Below are positions 16,702 to 24,710 of a stretch of 36,705 bases of DNA, one piece after another. Where the stretch lies: positions 1-36,705 of the forward strand of contig JASHOD010000083.1 of NCBI GenBank assembly GCA_030041295.1. The letters run 5' to 3'. Both the position numbers and the translations under genes were made by a program. Source of the stretch: Nitrososphaerales archaeon. GTDB lineage: Archaea; Thermoproteota; Nitrososphaeria; Nitrososphaerales; CADDZS01. Within the stretch, counting starts at the first letter, position 1; the number at the start of each line of letters is the position of its first letter. The notes beneath the pieces are model-generated. The model searched no databases and was not told where the DNA came from. It was given only the letters and a program-made list of their open reading frames with translations.

Positions 16702-18204
16702 TTGTTGCATACGTCGAGTATCTTCGCCCTTTCTACGAGTCGAAAGCGAAAGACGAAGATAGTTTGCACTCTCGGACCAGCTTCGAATTCTCCTGAAATG
16801 ATAACCCGACTTGCGAAGGCTGGGATGAACTGCGCCAGGCTCAACTTTTCTCACGGAACTCTTGAGGATCATCTTCATTCGATAAGGAATGTAAGACAGA
16901 TTTCAAAGGAACTTAAGAGACACATAGCGATAATGCAAGACTTACCCGGACCAAAGATTCGGGTAGGGCAGCTTCCAAGCAATTCACTGGCTTTGAGGAA
17001 GGGGCAAATTGTAACTCTGTATTCGGACGAGGACGATCAGAAAGAAGCACGAGAAGATTCCAGCGTCACCCCCATCCCCGTCCACAAGATCAATCTTGCG
17101 CGATATGTGGCGGTCGGGGCCATGATCTTTCTTGCGGACGGAACGATAAGACTAGAAGTTGTTAATCGCGACAGGACAATACTAACTTGTAGGTGCCTTA
17201 ACAGCGGCATGTTACTTTCCGGAAAGGGAGTTAACATACCTGAGATCCAAAGGAGCTTTCAGGGGTTTACCGATCTCGACAAAAAATATCTTCAGTTCGG
17301 AATAGACAACAAAGTCGATCTTGTCGCCGTGTCATTTATCCGCACGGCGATCGAAATGGAGAATGTACGGGACTTCGCCAATTCGAGAACCTCTGAGCCT
17401 CCATGGATTATCTCGAAGATCGAGCGCAGAGAAGCTGTTCAGAACCTGTACAGCGTAATCAAGGCTTCAGACGCTGTTATGGTAGCAAGAGGAGACCTCG
17501 GAGTAGAAAACCCCTTGGAACAGGTTCCTGTCATTCAGAAACTGATAATCTCTGAATCAAACAAACTTGCAAGACCTGTCATCACTGCAACTCAGATGTT
17601 GGAATCGATGGTGGGAAACCCCCGTCCAACAAGAGCCGAGACTACGGATGTCGCGAACGCAGTGTTTGATGGTACGGATGCATTAATGCTCTCTGAAGAG
17701 ACCGCGATTGGATCGTATCCTGTCGAATGCGTCAAAGTTCTAGACAGGGTCGCAAAAGTCGCGGAAAATTGGGAATCAAGAAATAATCGCCCGACTATGG
17801 CACCTCGTCAGGAGTACTCTTCACAAAGTGAGCGCAGCGGTTTAGGCGTCGCAACCGCTAGACTTGCTAGTGATACAAGTTCCAAGTTCGTCGTCTGCGC
17901 GACCGCTAGCGGAACTCTAGCCAGACAAATATCTAGAGAAAGACCAGAGGCTGAGATTGTCACAATCTCTGACACAAGAATCGCAAACAGGCTAGCAATC
18001 GTCAGAGGGGTTCTGCCCCTGGTTGCCTCGAAGTCCGCCCTGCAAAGCTCTTCCACTCGCACGCTGGGTCAATCTATATCAAGGATCTTGATTCAAAGAA
18101 TGATAGCTGCAAGCGGAGACAGGATAGTTTTCGCTTCGAATGCGCTCGGAGAAAGGGATTCGGACAGGAGTAGCGAATTGCTACTATCCCTCAAGTTGAA
18201 ATGA
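16702..18204 (+). CDS. pyk: Pyruvate kinase
   Basis: Catalyses phosphoenolpyruvate + ADP to pyruvate + ATP in lower glycolysis. The 500-aa protein has RKTKIVCTLGPASNS and ARLNFSHGT near the N-terminus, the B domain (about residues 80-180), the catalytic ISKIERREAV segment with its lysine, MVARGDLGVE (metal ligands, about 259-268) and ITATQMLESM (about 294-303). The C-terminal regulatory domain runs from about 370 to the end. TTG 16702 and TTG 16705 are both possible starts. The GGAAAGGAG ribosome binding site ends at 16700, so 16705 has the better spacing. Expression after osmC is likely by read-through. Confidence 0.96.
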   Translation: MLHTSSIFALSTSRKRKTKIVCTLGPASNSPEMITRLAKAGMNCARLNFSHGTLEDHLHSIRNVRQISKELKRHIAIMQDLPGPKIRVGQLPSNSLALRKGQIVTLYSDEDDQKEAREDSSVTPIPVHKINLARYVAVGAMIFLADGTIRLEVVNRDRTILTCRCLNSGMLLSGKGVNIPEIQRSFQGFTDLDKKYLQFGIDNKVDLVAVSFIRTAIEMENVRDFANSRTSEPPWIISKIERREAVQNLYSVIKASDAVMVARGDLGVENPLEQVPVIQKLIISESNKLARPVITATQMLESMVGNPRPTRAETTDVANAVFDGTDALMLSEETAIGSYPVECVKVLDRVAKVAENWESRNNRPTMAPRQEYSSQSERSGLGVATARLASDTSSKFVVCATASGTLARQISRERPEAEIVTISDTRIANRLAIVRGVLPLVASKSALQSSSTRTLGQSISRILIQRMIAASGDRIVFASNALGERDSDRSSELLLSLKLK

Positions 18205-18267
18205 TAACAGGTAAGGACAAGTACCTTCGGAATTTGTGTGAACTCTTTGTAAGTTCCACCTGTGACG

Positions 18268-18377
18268 AACAGTTATAAGCAAACAATCGGAAAATATTCT
18301 CGTAAAGCTCAGAGAAAAATACGCCTAAAAATGGTAGCGTTCCAGCGCCGCTAACGGGTTTTTACAAAAACCAGGAG
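18268..18377 (+). promoter_or_regulatory. Structured leader of tldD
   Basis: The region upstream of tldD has a TATA-like AGTTATAAGC at 18271-18280, predicting a start near 18305 and a leader of about 90 bases. The leader has two possible hairpins: TAGCG/CGCTA at about 18335-18353, and GGTTTTT-AC-AAAAACC at 18357-18372. The second ends directly against an AGGAG ribosome binding site at 18373-18377, so folding could affect its accessibility. The spacing of that AGGAG to the TTG at 18392 is long (14 bases). Confidence 0.35.
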
Positions 18378-18391
18378 TTGATTCCCAAATT

Positions 18392-19804
18392 TTGCAAAAA
18401 GAAATGATGCCAGCTAGTGAAATAATCGGCCTGATGCAGGAGGTCATCAGGGAAGTTTCCCCCAAGGTCGAATATGTCGACTCTCTATACACAAATCTGC
18501 ACATGACAACTGTTTCTAAGGATTCGACCGAGGAAAAGCTCTCCGAACCGACCTCTGAGTCAGGGGTTGTCTTCCGGATGCTGAAGCAGGGAGAGTGGCG
18601 TGAAGCCGCCTTTGGTGAGATCGATAGATCGAAGATAATTTCCCGAACTAAACAAGTAGCGGAATTCTCCCCGATGTCGGACCACGCTCCGCTGATTATT
18701 TCAAGATCGAAGCCTTGGAAGACTGATGTTACCATTATAGGAAAAAAAGATCCGCGCAATGTGGAGCCTAAGGAAAAATTAGAAATCGTGAGGGATTACT
18801 TCAAGATCGCAAAAGATTACGATTCTAGGATCATCAATGCGAATTCTAGTTACAGGGAGATCATAGACGAAAGGGCCTTCGTAAGTTCGGAGGGGTCAGA
18901 ACTGCATGAGTTACTTTCCCGAGTATATTATTCACTCGCCGCGGTTGCGAGAGAAAATGATCGGATAGAGTACGACTATTGTCACGGAGGGCAAACCGGT
19001 GGATTTGAAACTCTAAAGGAGCTGTTTGGCGAAGAAAGAGTCAAGGATGCTGCAAGGGCCGCGATTCAGCTTTTGGGTTCTCACCAGGTGCCAACTGGAA
19101 CTTTCAATGTCGTTCTCGACCCTGGCATGACCGGAACATTTGCTCACGAATCATTTGGACACGGCTGCGAAGGAGATCAAGTACTTCGCGGAAGATCATA
19201 CCTCGTCAATTACTTGAACAAGAAACTCGGTCCGGATAACTTCAACCTCTATGACGACGGGACTTTGAAGGGCGGGGTCGGAGAGATTGCTTTCGACGAT
19301 GAAGGGAACCCTCCGCATAAATCACCCATCGTCCAAGACGGAGTGTTGACTCATTTCATTCACGATCAAGTAACCGCTCGGGAAATGGGTGATCATCCAA
19401 CAGGCAACGCACGTCGTGAAAGTTACAAGCGGATGATATACGTTAGGATGACGAACACCTACATCGATCCCGGAGATTATACTTTTGAAGAAATGATTAA
19501 GGAAACTGGAGATGGAATATTTCTAGAACACTGGAACTCTGGCATCGAGGATCCGATCGGCGGGAACATGCAACTCAAATGCAAGAAGAGCTGGCAAATA
19601 AAGAACGGCGAGATAACCGAGCCTTATTCGACGACCGTCTTGAGCGGAAAGGTACTCGACTTTATGGCGAACATCAATGGAGTTACTAGGCAAATGGATT
19701 TCGCAATAGACTCGGGCTTTTGTGGAAAGGGCAGCGAAGATTATGTTACTGTGGGAAGCGGAGGATCGTTCCTTGCCTCGCGCGCCACCATTGGTCAAGG
19801 CTGA
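18392..19804 (+). CDS. tldD: TldD metalloprotease subunit
   Basis: TldD forms a heterodimer with TldE that degrades or trims unfolded peptides; in bacteria the pair matures microcin B17 and degrades CcdA. The 470-aa protein carries the metal-binding HESFGHGCEGD (about residues 252-262), with the HExxxH arrangement typical of TldD. Further family blocks include GGQTGGFETL, VVLDPGMTGTFAHE and GSGGSFLASRATIGQG at the C-terminus. The start is TTG at 18392, or possibly ATG at 18404. tldE follows after 21 bases, confirming the pair. The natural substrate in archaea is not known. Confidence 0.94.
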   Translation: MQKEMMPASEIIGLMQEVIREVSPKVEYVDSLYTNLHMTTVSKDSTEEKLSEPTSESGVVFRMLKQGEWREAAFGEIDRSKIISRTKQVAEFSPMSDHAPLIISRSKPWKTDVTIIGKKDPRNVEPKEKLEIVRDYFKIAKDYDSRIINANSSYREIIDERAFVSSEGSELHELLSRVYYSLAAVARENDRIEYDYCHGGQTGGFETLKELFGEERVKDAARAAIQLLGSHQVPTGTFNVVLDPGMTGTFAHESFGHGCEGDQVLRGRSYLVNYLNKKLGPDNFNLYDDGTLKGGVGEIAFDDEGNPPHKSPIVQDGVLTHFIHDQVTAREMGDHPTGNARRESYKRMIYVRMTNTYIDPGDYTFEEMIKETGDGIFLEHWNSGIEDPIGGNMQLKCKKSWQIKNGEITEPYSTTVLSGKVLDFMANINGVTRQMDFAIDSGFCGKGSEDYVTVGSGGSFLASRATIGQG

Positions 19805-19825
19805 GGCATAGGTAGTGATCACAAA

Positions 19826-21274
19826 TTGTCTGAATCCGTATCAAGAATAGTCAAAGGTGAAGACAGCTCCTTACAATGGGATCTTTACTCCCAAAGGGCG
19901 AGCGATACCGAAGTTCATTTTCGGGAAAATAAAATTGAAAGTTTCAGGTCACCGATTTTATCCGAAGGCTATGCAGTACGCGTGATTCGAAAGAAGAGAA
20001 TAGAAGAATCAAAAAACGGAGAATCTGGTTTATCAGGAATTGGAATCGCTCCCGGAAACCTTCTTTCGAACGAGAATAATGTGATTCAAGCGACCAAATT
20101 CGCAGTAGAAGCCTCCAGGTATACAACCGTCCCGGAATACGATCTTCCATCGGACAAAACAACCCAGACGAAAAACGTGAAAATTGTCGATGATCAGATC
20201 GAAAGTGATCAGGAAGGATCTACGAAAGAACTTGCGGAACGAGTGACTTCTCTCCTGGGAAAAGACCCGAAGATTCGAGTGACATTTTGCAAAATCCGCC
20301 TTACGAAAATAGATACGGCATTCGAGAACTGCTTTGGTCTCCATATGGAAAAGAAGGAGACCTTTGCTTATTTTGAAGCGGGTTTGTCACCTAAGTCAAA
20401 AGAACTGGGCCTAGCCGAGTACTGGCCGCGAGTTCTTTGTAGAAGGATCGAGGACTTGCAGCTTGAAAGAGAGGTCCCCAAGTGGTCAATGTACGCTCTT
20501 GATTCTCCAAAAGCGAAGGCCCCGGAAACTGGAAGTTACACATTGATTGTCCCTCCTCACGTCCTCTCTGAGATGGCGCCACCCGTCGTATCCTTCCACG
20601 CGTCCGTAAGTACGCTGAGAAAGGGGATGTCACTCTGGAAAGAGAAGGGTCAAAAAGTCTGGAGTGATAAAATCACGATCAGCGACGACGGTTTGGTCGA
20701 TTACAGCCTCGGCACCTCTCCATTCGACGACGAAGGAACGCCTCAGCAAGGGACATCTCTGATACGAAATGGGGAATTTCAAAACTATATCGCAAACAAC
20801 ATGTATCCAAATCCCGCTTCTTCTTCTTCTTCTCCTTCTTCTTCTTCTTCGAAGAGCTCGGGTAACGGAGTGAAGCAATCGAGGTCGGGGGGCACGCTCT
20901 GCTACAGCGACGACGTGGGACTGCGAGACACAAACATTGTCATGAAGGGCGGAGATTCTGACGTTGACGAAATGATCAGAGAGACAAAACATGGTTTGCT
21001 AATGGAGCAATTTTCCTGGATGCTACCCGACCCTATGACCGGGACATTCGGGGCGGAAATAAGACACGCCTACATAGTCGAGAACGGTGAAGTACGGGAT
21101 CCGATAAAGGGCGGCGTGGTGAATGGCTCGTTCTTCGAAGGGGAGGGTTCTAACGGAAAGGTCGAGCCGGGCGTTTTCAACTCTGTTGATCTAATTTCTC
21201 GCGAAACTACGCTTGGCAATTCCTCGGTGCTGCCGTTTGTTCGGTTTCCCGAGATCAGAGTTTCAGGTCGCTAA
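19826..21274 (+). CDS. tldE: TldE (PmbA-like) protease partner with a serine-rich insert
   Basis: Non-metal partner of TldD, 482 aa, with no HExxxH. It has N-terminal ETLSVxVRENKIES-type sequence (EVHFRENKIESFRSPI), the central GLVDYSLGTSPFDDEGTPQQ block (TldD-family strand), and C-terminal LPDPMTGTFGAEIRHAYIVE. Between residues about 330 and 345, a loop that in other TldE proteins leads to STGNG holds a serine-only run encoded by a trinucleotide repeat. The start is TTG at 19826; no ATG is available nearby. The gene forms an operon with tldD. Its 3' end faces the truncated DUF1801-like gene on the other strand. Confidence 0.9.
   Translation: MSESVSRIVKGEDSSLQWDLYSQRASDTEVHFRENKIESFRSPILSEGYAVRVIRKKRIEESKNGESGLSGIGIAPGNLLSNENNVIQATKFAVEASRYTTVPEYDLPSDKTTQTKNVKIVDDQIESDQEGSTKELAERVTSLLGKDPKIRVTFCKIRLTKIDTAFENCFGLHMEKKETFAYFEAGLSPKSKELGLAEYWPRVLCRRIEDLQLEREVPKWSMYALDSPKAKAPETGSYTLIVPPHVLSEMAPPVVSFHASVSTLRKGMSLWKEKGQKVWSDKITISDDGLVDYSLGTSPFDDEGTPQQGTSLIRNGEFQNYIANNMYPNPASSSSSPSSSSSKSSGNGVKQSRSGGTLCYSDDVGLRDTNIVMKGGDSDVDEMIRETKHGLLMEQFSWMLPDPMTGTFGAEIRHAYIVENGEVRDPIKGGVVNGSFFEGEGSNGKVEPGVFNSVDLISRETTLGNSSVLPFVRFPEIRVSGR
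20818..20856 (+). repeat. TCT/TTC trinucleotide repeat inside tldE
   Basis: A near-perfect TTC/TCT microsatellite of about 39 bases, five TCT codons, one CCT, then four TCT and a TCG, encoding SSSSSPSSSSS. It sits in a surface loop of TldE. Changes of repeat number would stay in frame and only vary the loop length. The complementary strand is a pure purine AGA tract. Confidence 0.85.
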
Positions 21275-21343
21275 GTTCCGACATTTCTTGCAAAACCGCG
21301 TAATTTCGTATCAAGAGTAATCGAACGGCTCCCGAGGAGATTA

Positions 21344-21550
21344 CTACTTGACGTGAAAGTACTTTTTCCATCGTTTATTTTTCACTGCCGCGCTCTTTGG
21401 ACTCTCCTTCATTATCTTCAGACTTTCCTTTACTAACTTCTTCACCAGCGATATGGGTACTTTCTGATCCAACGGAAGGTGAACTGCTACCTTCGTTGTA
21501 TCGTATGCGGTGAGCTCCTTTTTGAATAACAATAGAATCGAAAGACTCAA
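21344..21550 (-). pseudogene. C-terminal fragment of a DUF1801-like protein
   Basis: The 68-aa reading frame matches, by eye, the C-terminal part of DUF1801 (YdhG-type) proteins: a TTK-strand, PLDQKVPISLVKKLVKES and a basic tail. Such proteins are about 115-140 aa, so roughly the first half is missing. The apparent N-terminal residues (MSLSILLLFKK) are encoded by sequence shared with the transposase remnant and are not family-like. The native end was cut at about 21515-21525. The family assignment is tentative. Confidence 0.5.
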
Positions 21551-21767
21551 TGGTACTTTACGCGAGCGTGTTAAAGTATCTCGCGGTTGGAAATCAATGG
21601 ATTCGCAGATCGCCGAAGGCCAAAGAATCCACTACAATTTTGTCAAGCCACACATGGCACTAGAGGGAATGACTCCAGCTCAACGAGCAAATATTCCGAT
21701 TCAGAACTCATGGCTAGAATTGCTTGAGAGGTCAATTCAAACAGCGAAAGGGAACAATGAACAATAA
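21510..21767 (+). pseudogene. Transposase C-terminal remnant (DDE integrase-core type)
   Basis: An 85-aa frame whose centre reads NRIERLNGTLRERVK, then IHYNFVKPHMALEG and MTPAQRANI. This is the conserved C-terminal end of rve/DDE integrase-core transposases (IS6/IS240-like archaeal elements), including the last catalytic Glu in the RIERLNG helix. The first two catalytic Asp and some 150-200 upstream residues are absent, so it cannot be active. Homology begins right at the edge of the DUF1801-like fragment on the other strand. I found no flanking inverted repeat. Confidence 0.8.
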
Positions 21768-21825
21768 GACTATTCGAGAATTACAGTCAGAGCTTGAAAA
21801 GCTAGAAAAAGTAAGAGAGAATTGA
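21757..21825 (+). CDS. 22-residue helical peptide
   Basis: A tiny ORF starting with ATG 21757 inside the last codons of the transposase remnant, with a GAAAGGG ribosome binding site five bases upstream. The peptide, MNNKTIRELQSELEKLEKVR plus two residues, has heptad-like Leu spacing and would form a coiled coil. Its stop overlaps the next start (TGATG), the signature of coupled translation. It could be a real peptide or the displaced N-terminus of the following coiled-coil protein. Confidence 0.4.
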   Translation: MNNKTIRELQSELEKLEKVREN

Positions 21826-22049
21826 TGAAACCTTTGCAAAGTCTCTCTGTATCATTAGCTCAAGCTAGGACAAAGACCAATAATTTACTAGGTACAAGTT
21901 CAACTTTGGCAGAGAGAGCGTCCGAAATTGATGCTCTCAACGAACAGACTGACAAGCTAATACAGCAAATCGTAGCACTTGAGCTTGATGCTTTGGTTTC
22001 ATCATCACAAAGGCTTGAGAGACTTACAAAGAGGCTTACATCTGGATGA
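21825..22049 (+). CDS. Small coiled-coil protein
   Basis: A 74-aa protein from ATG 21825 (a TTG at 21822 is also possible). The sequence lacks aromatic residues and Cys and shows repeated hydrophobic heptads (LAERASEIDALNEQ, LIQQIVALELDALV, RLERLTKRLTSG), so a long coiled coil is predicted. The start overlaps the stop of the upstream 22-residue ORF and the end overlaps the start of the next small ORF (ATGA at 22046-22049). No family is recognised. The arrangement of coiled coil followed by a membrane span resembles XhlA-type phage membrane proteins, but only by layout. Confidence 0.5.
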   Translation: MKPLQSLSVSLAQARTKTNNLLGTSSTLAERASEIDALNEQTDKLIQQIVALELDALVSSSQRLERLTKRLTSG

Positions 22050-22114
22050 TAATTCTCATTATAGCCACCTTGACAATAGCTAGCGTTTCAATTCTCACCA
22101 TCTTGCGTCTTTGA
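22046..22114 (+). CDS. 22-residue single-span membrane peptide
   Basis: ATG 22046 overlaps the preceding stop (ATGA). The peptide is MIILIIATLTIASVSILTIL plus two residues, almost entirely hydrophobic and long enough for one membrane span, ending in Arg-Leu. A GAGG about 12 bases upstream could help initiation. It might be translated by reinitiation or be joined to the coiled coil by a frameshift to give one membrane-anchored protein. No homologue is recognised. Confidence 0.45.
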   Translation: MIILIIATLTIASVSILTILRL

Positions 22115-22207
22115 AGGAAAGAACACCGCGAGCCGAACACTCAATGAAATCACCGCTAGACCGAACAGAACCTATTTTACAAGCTTTTGAAGGGATGAAA
22201 CTAGAAA

Positions 22208-22918
22208 ATGCAAGGGTATGTCAAGTTTGGTGTCGTCGATCTTAGGAAGAAGCCAAAGTTTAGGTCAGAGAGAATCTCGCAACTAATATACGGGGAAGAG
22301 GTATCAGTCAAACGAAGTTCAGAAGTTAACAACGGTTATATCCTCGTTGAAGGGTCGGACAATCTCGAAGGTTATGCCCTAAGAAACCTGATTGAAATCC
22401 GATCTCGCAGAGACGAAGGAAGAAGAAAAGGCTACAAGCTAAAGTTTCGGATAGTTTGTAAAGAGCTTGCACTGCCTTTTGGTTCTTATCTGAGCAAAGA
22501 AGAAGTTAACGTTCTCAAAATTCGAAGAACTACGCTAGCCCCCATAGGTCAGAAAACCGAGCCTGTCAAATTGGCTCACAAGTTTCTTGGAGTGCCTTAT
22601 CTTTGGGGAGGAACCTCTGACTTCGGTTTTGATTGTTCCGGATTTACTCAAAGGCTGTTTCGTTACTCCGGCAAGGAAATTCCTCGGAACTCCAATTGGC
22701 AACGAGATGCAAGCACAAGAGTCAAGGACTTCGACGAAGCTAAACCGAACGACCTAGTATTCTTCAAAGGGCATGTGGGACTGTACCTTGGAAATCACAA
22801 AATGATTCACGCGAATCTGACCCATGGAGGAGTGTCAATCACCGACCTCTCCGATCGTAGCGAATATTCAAGGAGGCTTCATTCCATCTTCCAGGGAATA
22901 GGCCGGTTCGACTTGTAA
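22208..22918 (+). CDS. SH3-NlpC/P60 cell-wall-type cysteine peptidase
   Basis: A 236-aa protein with an N-terminal bacterial SH3-like region (VVDLRKKPKFRSE, QLIYGEEV) and a C-terminal NlpC/P60 domain. Catalytic residues are visible: Cys143 in FDCSGF, His189 in GHVGLY and His201 in MIHAN. The layout is that of YkfC-like gamma-glutamyl-L-diamino acid endopeptidases, which cut murein peptides. Thaumarchaeota have no murein, so it may act on peptides from bacteria or have come from a bacterium or virus. There is no signal peptide. The gene is preceded by the tiny coiled-coil/membrane ORFs and followed by a DUF6899-like gene. Confidence 0.88.
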   Translation: MQGYVKFGVVDLRKKPKFRSERISQLIYGEEVSVKRSSEVNNGYILVEGSDNLEGYALRNLIEIRSRRDEGRRKGYKLKFRIVCKELALPFGSYLSKEEVNVLKIRRTTLAPIGQKTEPVKLAHKFLGVPYLWGGTSDFGFDCSGFTQRLFRYSGKEIPRNSNWQRDASTRVKDFDEAKPNDLVFFKGHVGLYLGNHKMIHANLTHGGVSITDLSDRSEYSRRLHSIFQGIGRFDL

Positions 22919-22962
22919 TTCGAGAGATTCAAATATAGTGCAAGTTGTCCTGTGTTAGCTAA

Positions 22963-23538
22963 ATGCCCTATGTAAAGCACAGTCACCGTCAAAAACTGGA
23001 TCCGTTTATTGAAAGGGCCTCAGACAAAATAGCAGAGTCATCTGCCCTGTTGAAATACCCCCAAGAGATAGGACAGGTCTACTATCTCGAGTTTCTCGAT
23101 ATTGTCAGAGCCTTGCGTGCCCTCGCCCTAAAGAAGGAAGATGATATACATGGCGGCTCTTCGCATAAGAACTCTATTCACCACCTTGCAGATGCAATTT
23201 TCTCTGCCGGAAAGGATGATGGGGGATTTTGGGCTGGGGATCTCAACTATGCAATTACTAGGATGATACAACTTGTCCCCCGAAAGCTGGTTCAAAAGGG
23301 AAAATGGGAGAAGGAATTCAGATACTGGACATATGCGGCCACGGCTGGGGCCCTTGAAAGGACCGCCCTTTCCGTTAACGAAATGTTTTCTGATCGTTCT
23401 GATGAAAGTGATTGGATCAATACGGTCTTAGTAGGCGTTTTCATCGACATCAAGGACGAATACAAAAGGCGTGTCAATGTTCCTTATGAGATTGAGCAAA
23501 CAGCATCAAACGGAGACTGTTATGACGTAATCCTGTAA
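22963..23538 (+). CDS. DUF6899-like protein
   Basis: A 191-aa protein, mostly helical. The N-terminal MPYVKHSHRQKLDPFIE, the middle GDLNYAITRMI and the C-terminal YKRRVNVPYEIEQTASNGD match the pattern I know for DUF6899, short proteins common in phage genomes (MPYI..RR..LD, GxLNYxxTR, YRRxxxPYE). Here the family core is interrupted or extended by about 90 residues, making it roughly double the usual length. The start is ATG at 22963. It has no signal or membrane span. The function of the family is unknown; the link to phages supports a viral or mobile origin for this patch. Confidence 0.55.
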   Translation: MPYVKHSHRQKLDPFIERASDKIAESSALLKYPQEIGQVYYLEFLDIVRALRALALKKEDDIHGGSSHKNSIHHLADAIFSAGKDDGGFWAGDLNYAITRMIQLVPRKLVQKGKWEKEFRYWTYAATAGALERTALSVNEMFSDRSDESDWINTVLVGVFIDIKDEYKRRVNVPYEIEQTASNGDCYDVIL

Positions 23539-23570
23539 CTAGTTTTTGATAACTGATCTGACTATTACTA

Positions 23571-24569
23571 ATGAAAGCTCTCTTGATGTCTGAACGAGGA
23601 CTGGTCTTGCGTGAATTGGAAAGACCCACTCCGAGAAAAGGAGAAGCTCTTCTTAGAGTAAGAAAGGCGGGCATTTGCGGAACGGACCTCGCAATAGCTT
23701 CTGGTGATTACAAGATCCCGAAACCTGTTGTCCTCGGGCATGAAATATACGCGGTTGTCATCGCAGGAGACGATGGGAAGTTCCGCCCCGATACGAGAGT
23801 CACAACAGAAATCAATGTAAGCTGTCGAAGATGTGCTTTTTGCAAAGCGGGACTGCGAAATCATTGCTCCAATATTCAAACAATCGGGATTACACGAAAC
23901 GGTGGCTTTGAAGAGTATCTTTCGATTCCGGCAGTAAATTTGTACAAGATTCCCGATTCAATATCAGATGACCAAGCTGTATTCGTAGAACCACTTGCAG
24001 CTGCGATACAGCTGACAAAGATGGCTTCTATCAAACCTGGATCTACCTGCGCCATAGTAGGAACAGGAAGGCTCGGACTATTGATTCTCCAAGTCCTGAA
24101 ACTAAGAAATCCAGCTCTTTTGGTTGCTGTTGTTCATAAGAAAGGAAATGAAAGGAAAGCTCGCTTGACGAAATTATTTGGCGCTGACAGGATATTCTCT
24201 TCTTATGATGATGATCCTGAACTTATGATACGGGAAACTAATGATATTGGATTTGATCATGTTGTCGAAGCTACTGGTCGACCTGAAGGATTGGATCTTG
24301 CAATGAAGATTGTCAGGCCCCGCGGGACAATTCACGTAAAGAGCACACATGGAGTTCCCGTAAAGTTCGATGCCACGCATGTTGCTGTCAAGGAGATTAG
24401 AATTCAAGGCTCAAGATGCGGGCCCTTTGAAGAAGCAATTGCGCTGCTAAAGAATGGAAAAGTCAGGGTATCGGAATTGATTACTCGGCATTTTCGCCTC
24501 GATGATTTCGATCAAGCATTTACCAAAGCATGGGAGCCTAATTCGCTTAAAGTTATGTTCGATGTGTGA
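23571..24569 (+). CDS. Zinc-dependent alcohol dehydrogenase (MDR family)
   Basis: Medium-chain dehydrogenase/reductase of 332 aa. The catalytic zinc ligand Cys36 is in GICGTD and His57-Glu58 are in VLGHE. Four structural zinc cysteines are at 85, 88, 91 and 99 (CRRCAFCKAGLRNHC). The Rossmann loop GTGRLG (about residues 160-165) binds NAD(P). Domain order and length are those of sorbitol/threonine-type dehydrogenases. The usual threonine or alcohol substrate cannot be told from sequence. It starts at ATG 23571, 32 bases after the DUF6899-like gene, and may be cotranscribed with it. Confidence 0.9.
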   Translation: MKALLMSERGLVLRELERPTPRKGEALLRVRKAGICGTDLAIASGDYKIPKPVVLGHEIYAVVIAGDDGKFRPDTRVTTEINVSCRRCAFCKAGLRNHCSNIQTIGITRNGGFEEYLSIPAVNLYKIPDSISDDQAVFVEPLAAAIQLTKMASIKPGSTCAIVGTGRLGLLILQVLKLRNPALLVAVVHKKGNERKARLTKLFGADRIFSSYDDDPELMIRETNDIGFDHVVEATGRPEGLDLAMKIVRPRGTIHVKSTHGVPVKFDATHVAVKEIRIQGSRCGPFEEAIALLKNGKVRVSELITRHFRLDDFDQAFTKAWEPNSLKVMFDV

Positions 24570-24666
24570 TTTCAGCTATATTTCAATGAAAATAGAGTTT
24601 GAAGAAATTGATTTTTGGCCAAAATACCCAAGGGCGAGAAGGAAAGGAAATTAAATGGCCATATGG

Positions 24667-24686
24667 ATTCTATAGAATTTATATAA
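24667..24686 (+). promoter_or_regulatory. Strong TATA promoter with overlapping palindrome, permease gene
   Basis: TTTATATAA at 24678-24686 is a near-ideal archaeal TATA box. Its distance to the permease ATG (24711) places the start site at or within a few bases of the start codon, so the mRNA is probably leaderless. A perfect 12-base palindrome, ATTCTATAGAAT (24667-24678), abuts the box where BRE contacts lie and would suit a repressor or activator site. Confidence 0.7.
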
Positions 24687-24710
24687 GCCCCCTATCCGGC
24701 CTTTATACTA

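Noticed and set aside
21510..22114. Complete insertion sequence
   Set aside because: Only the transposase C-terminus is present; no terminal inverted repeats or target-site duplication could be seen around it.
22144..22248. 34-codon frame just upstream of the NlpC/P60 gene
   Set aside because: It overlaps the peptidase start in another frame and loses helical character after 25 residues. The GAAGGG before its internal ATG is its only support, so I did not call it.
23571..24569. Glucose dehydrogenase or threonine dehydrogenase assignment
   Set aside because: The zinc and nucleotide sites fit the MDR family, but no substrate-specific motif could be identified, so only the family is named.
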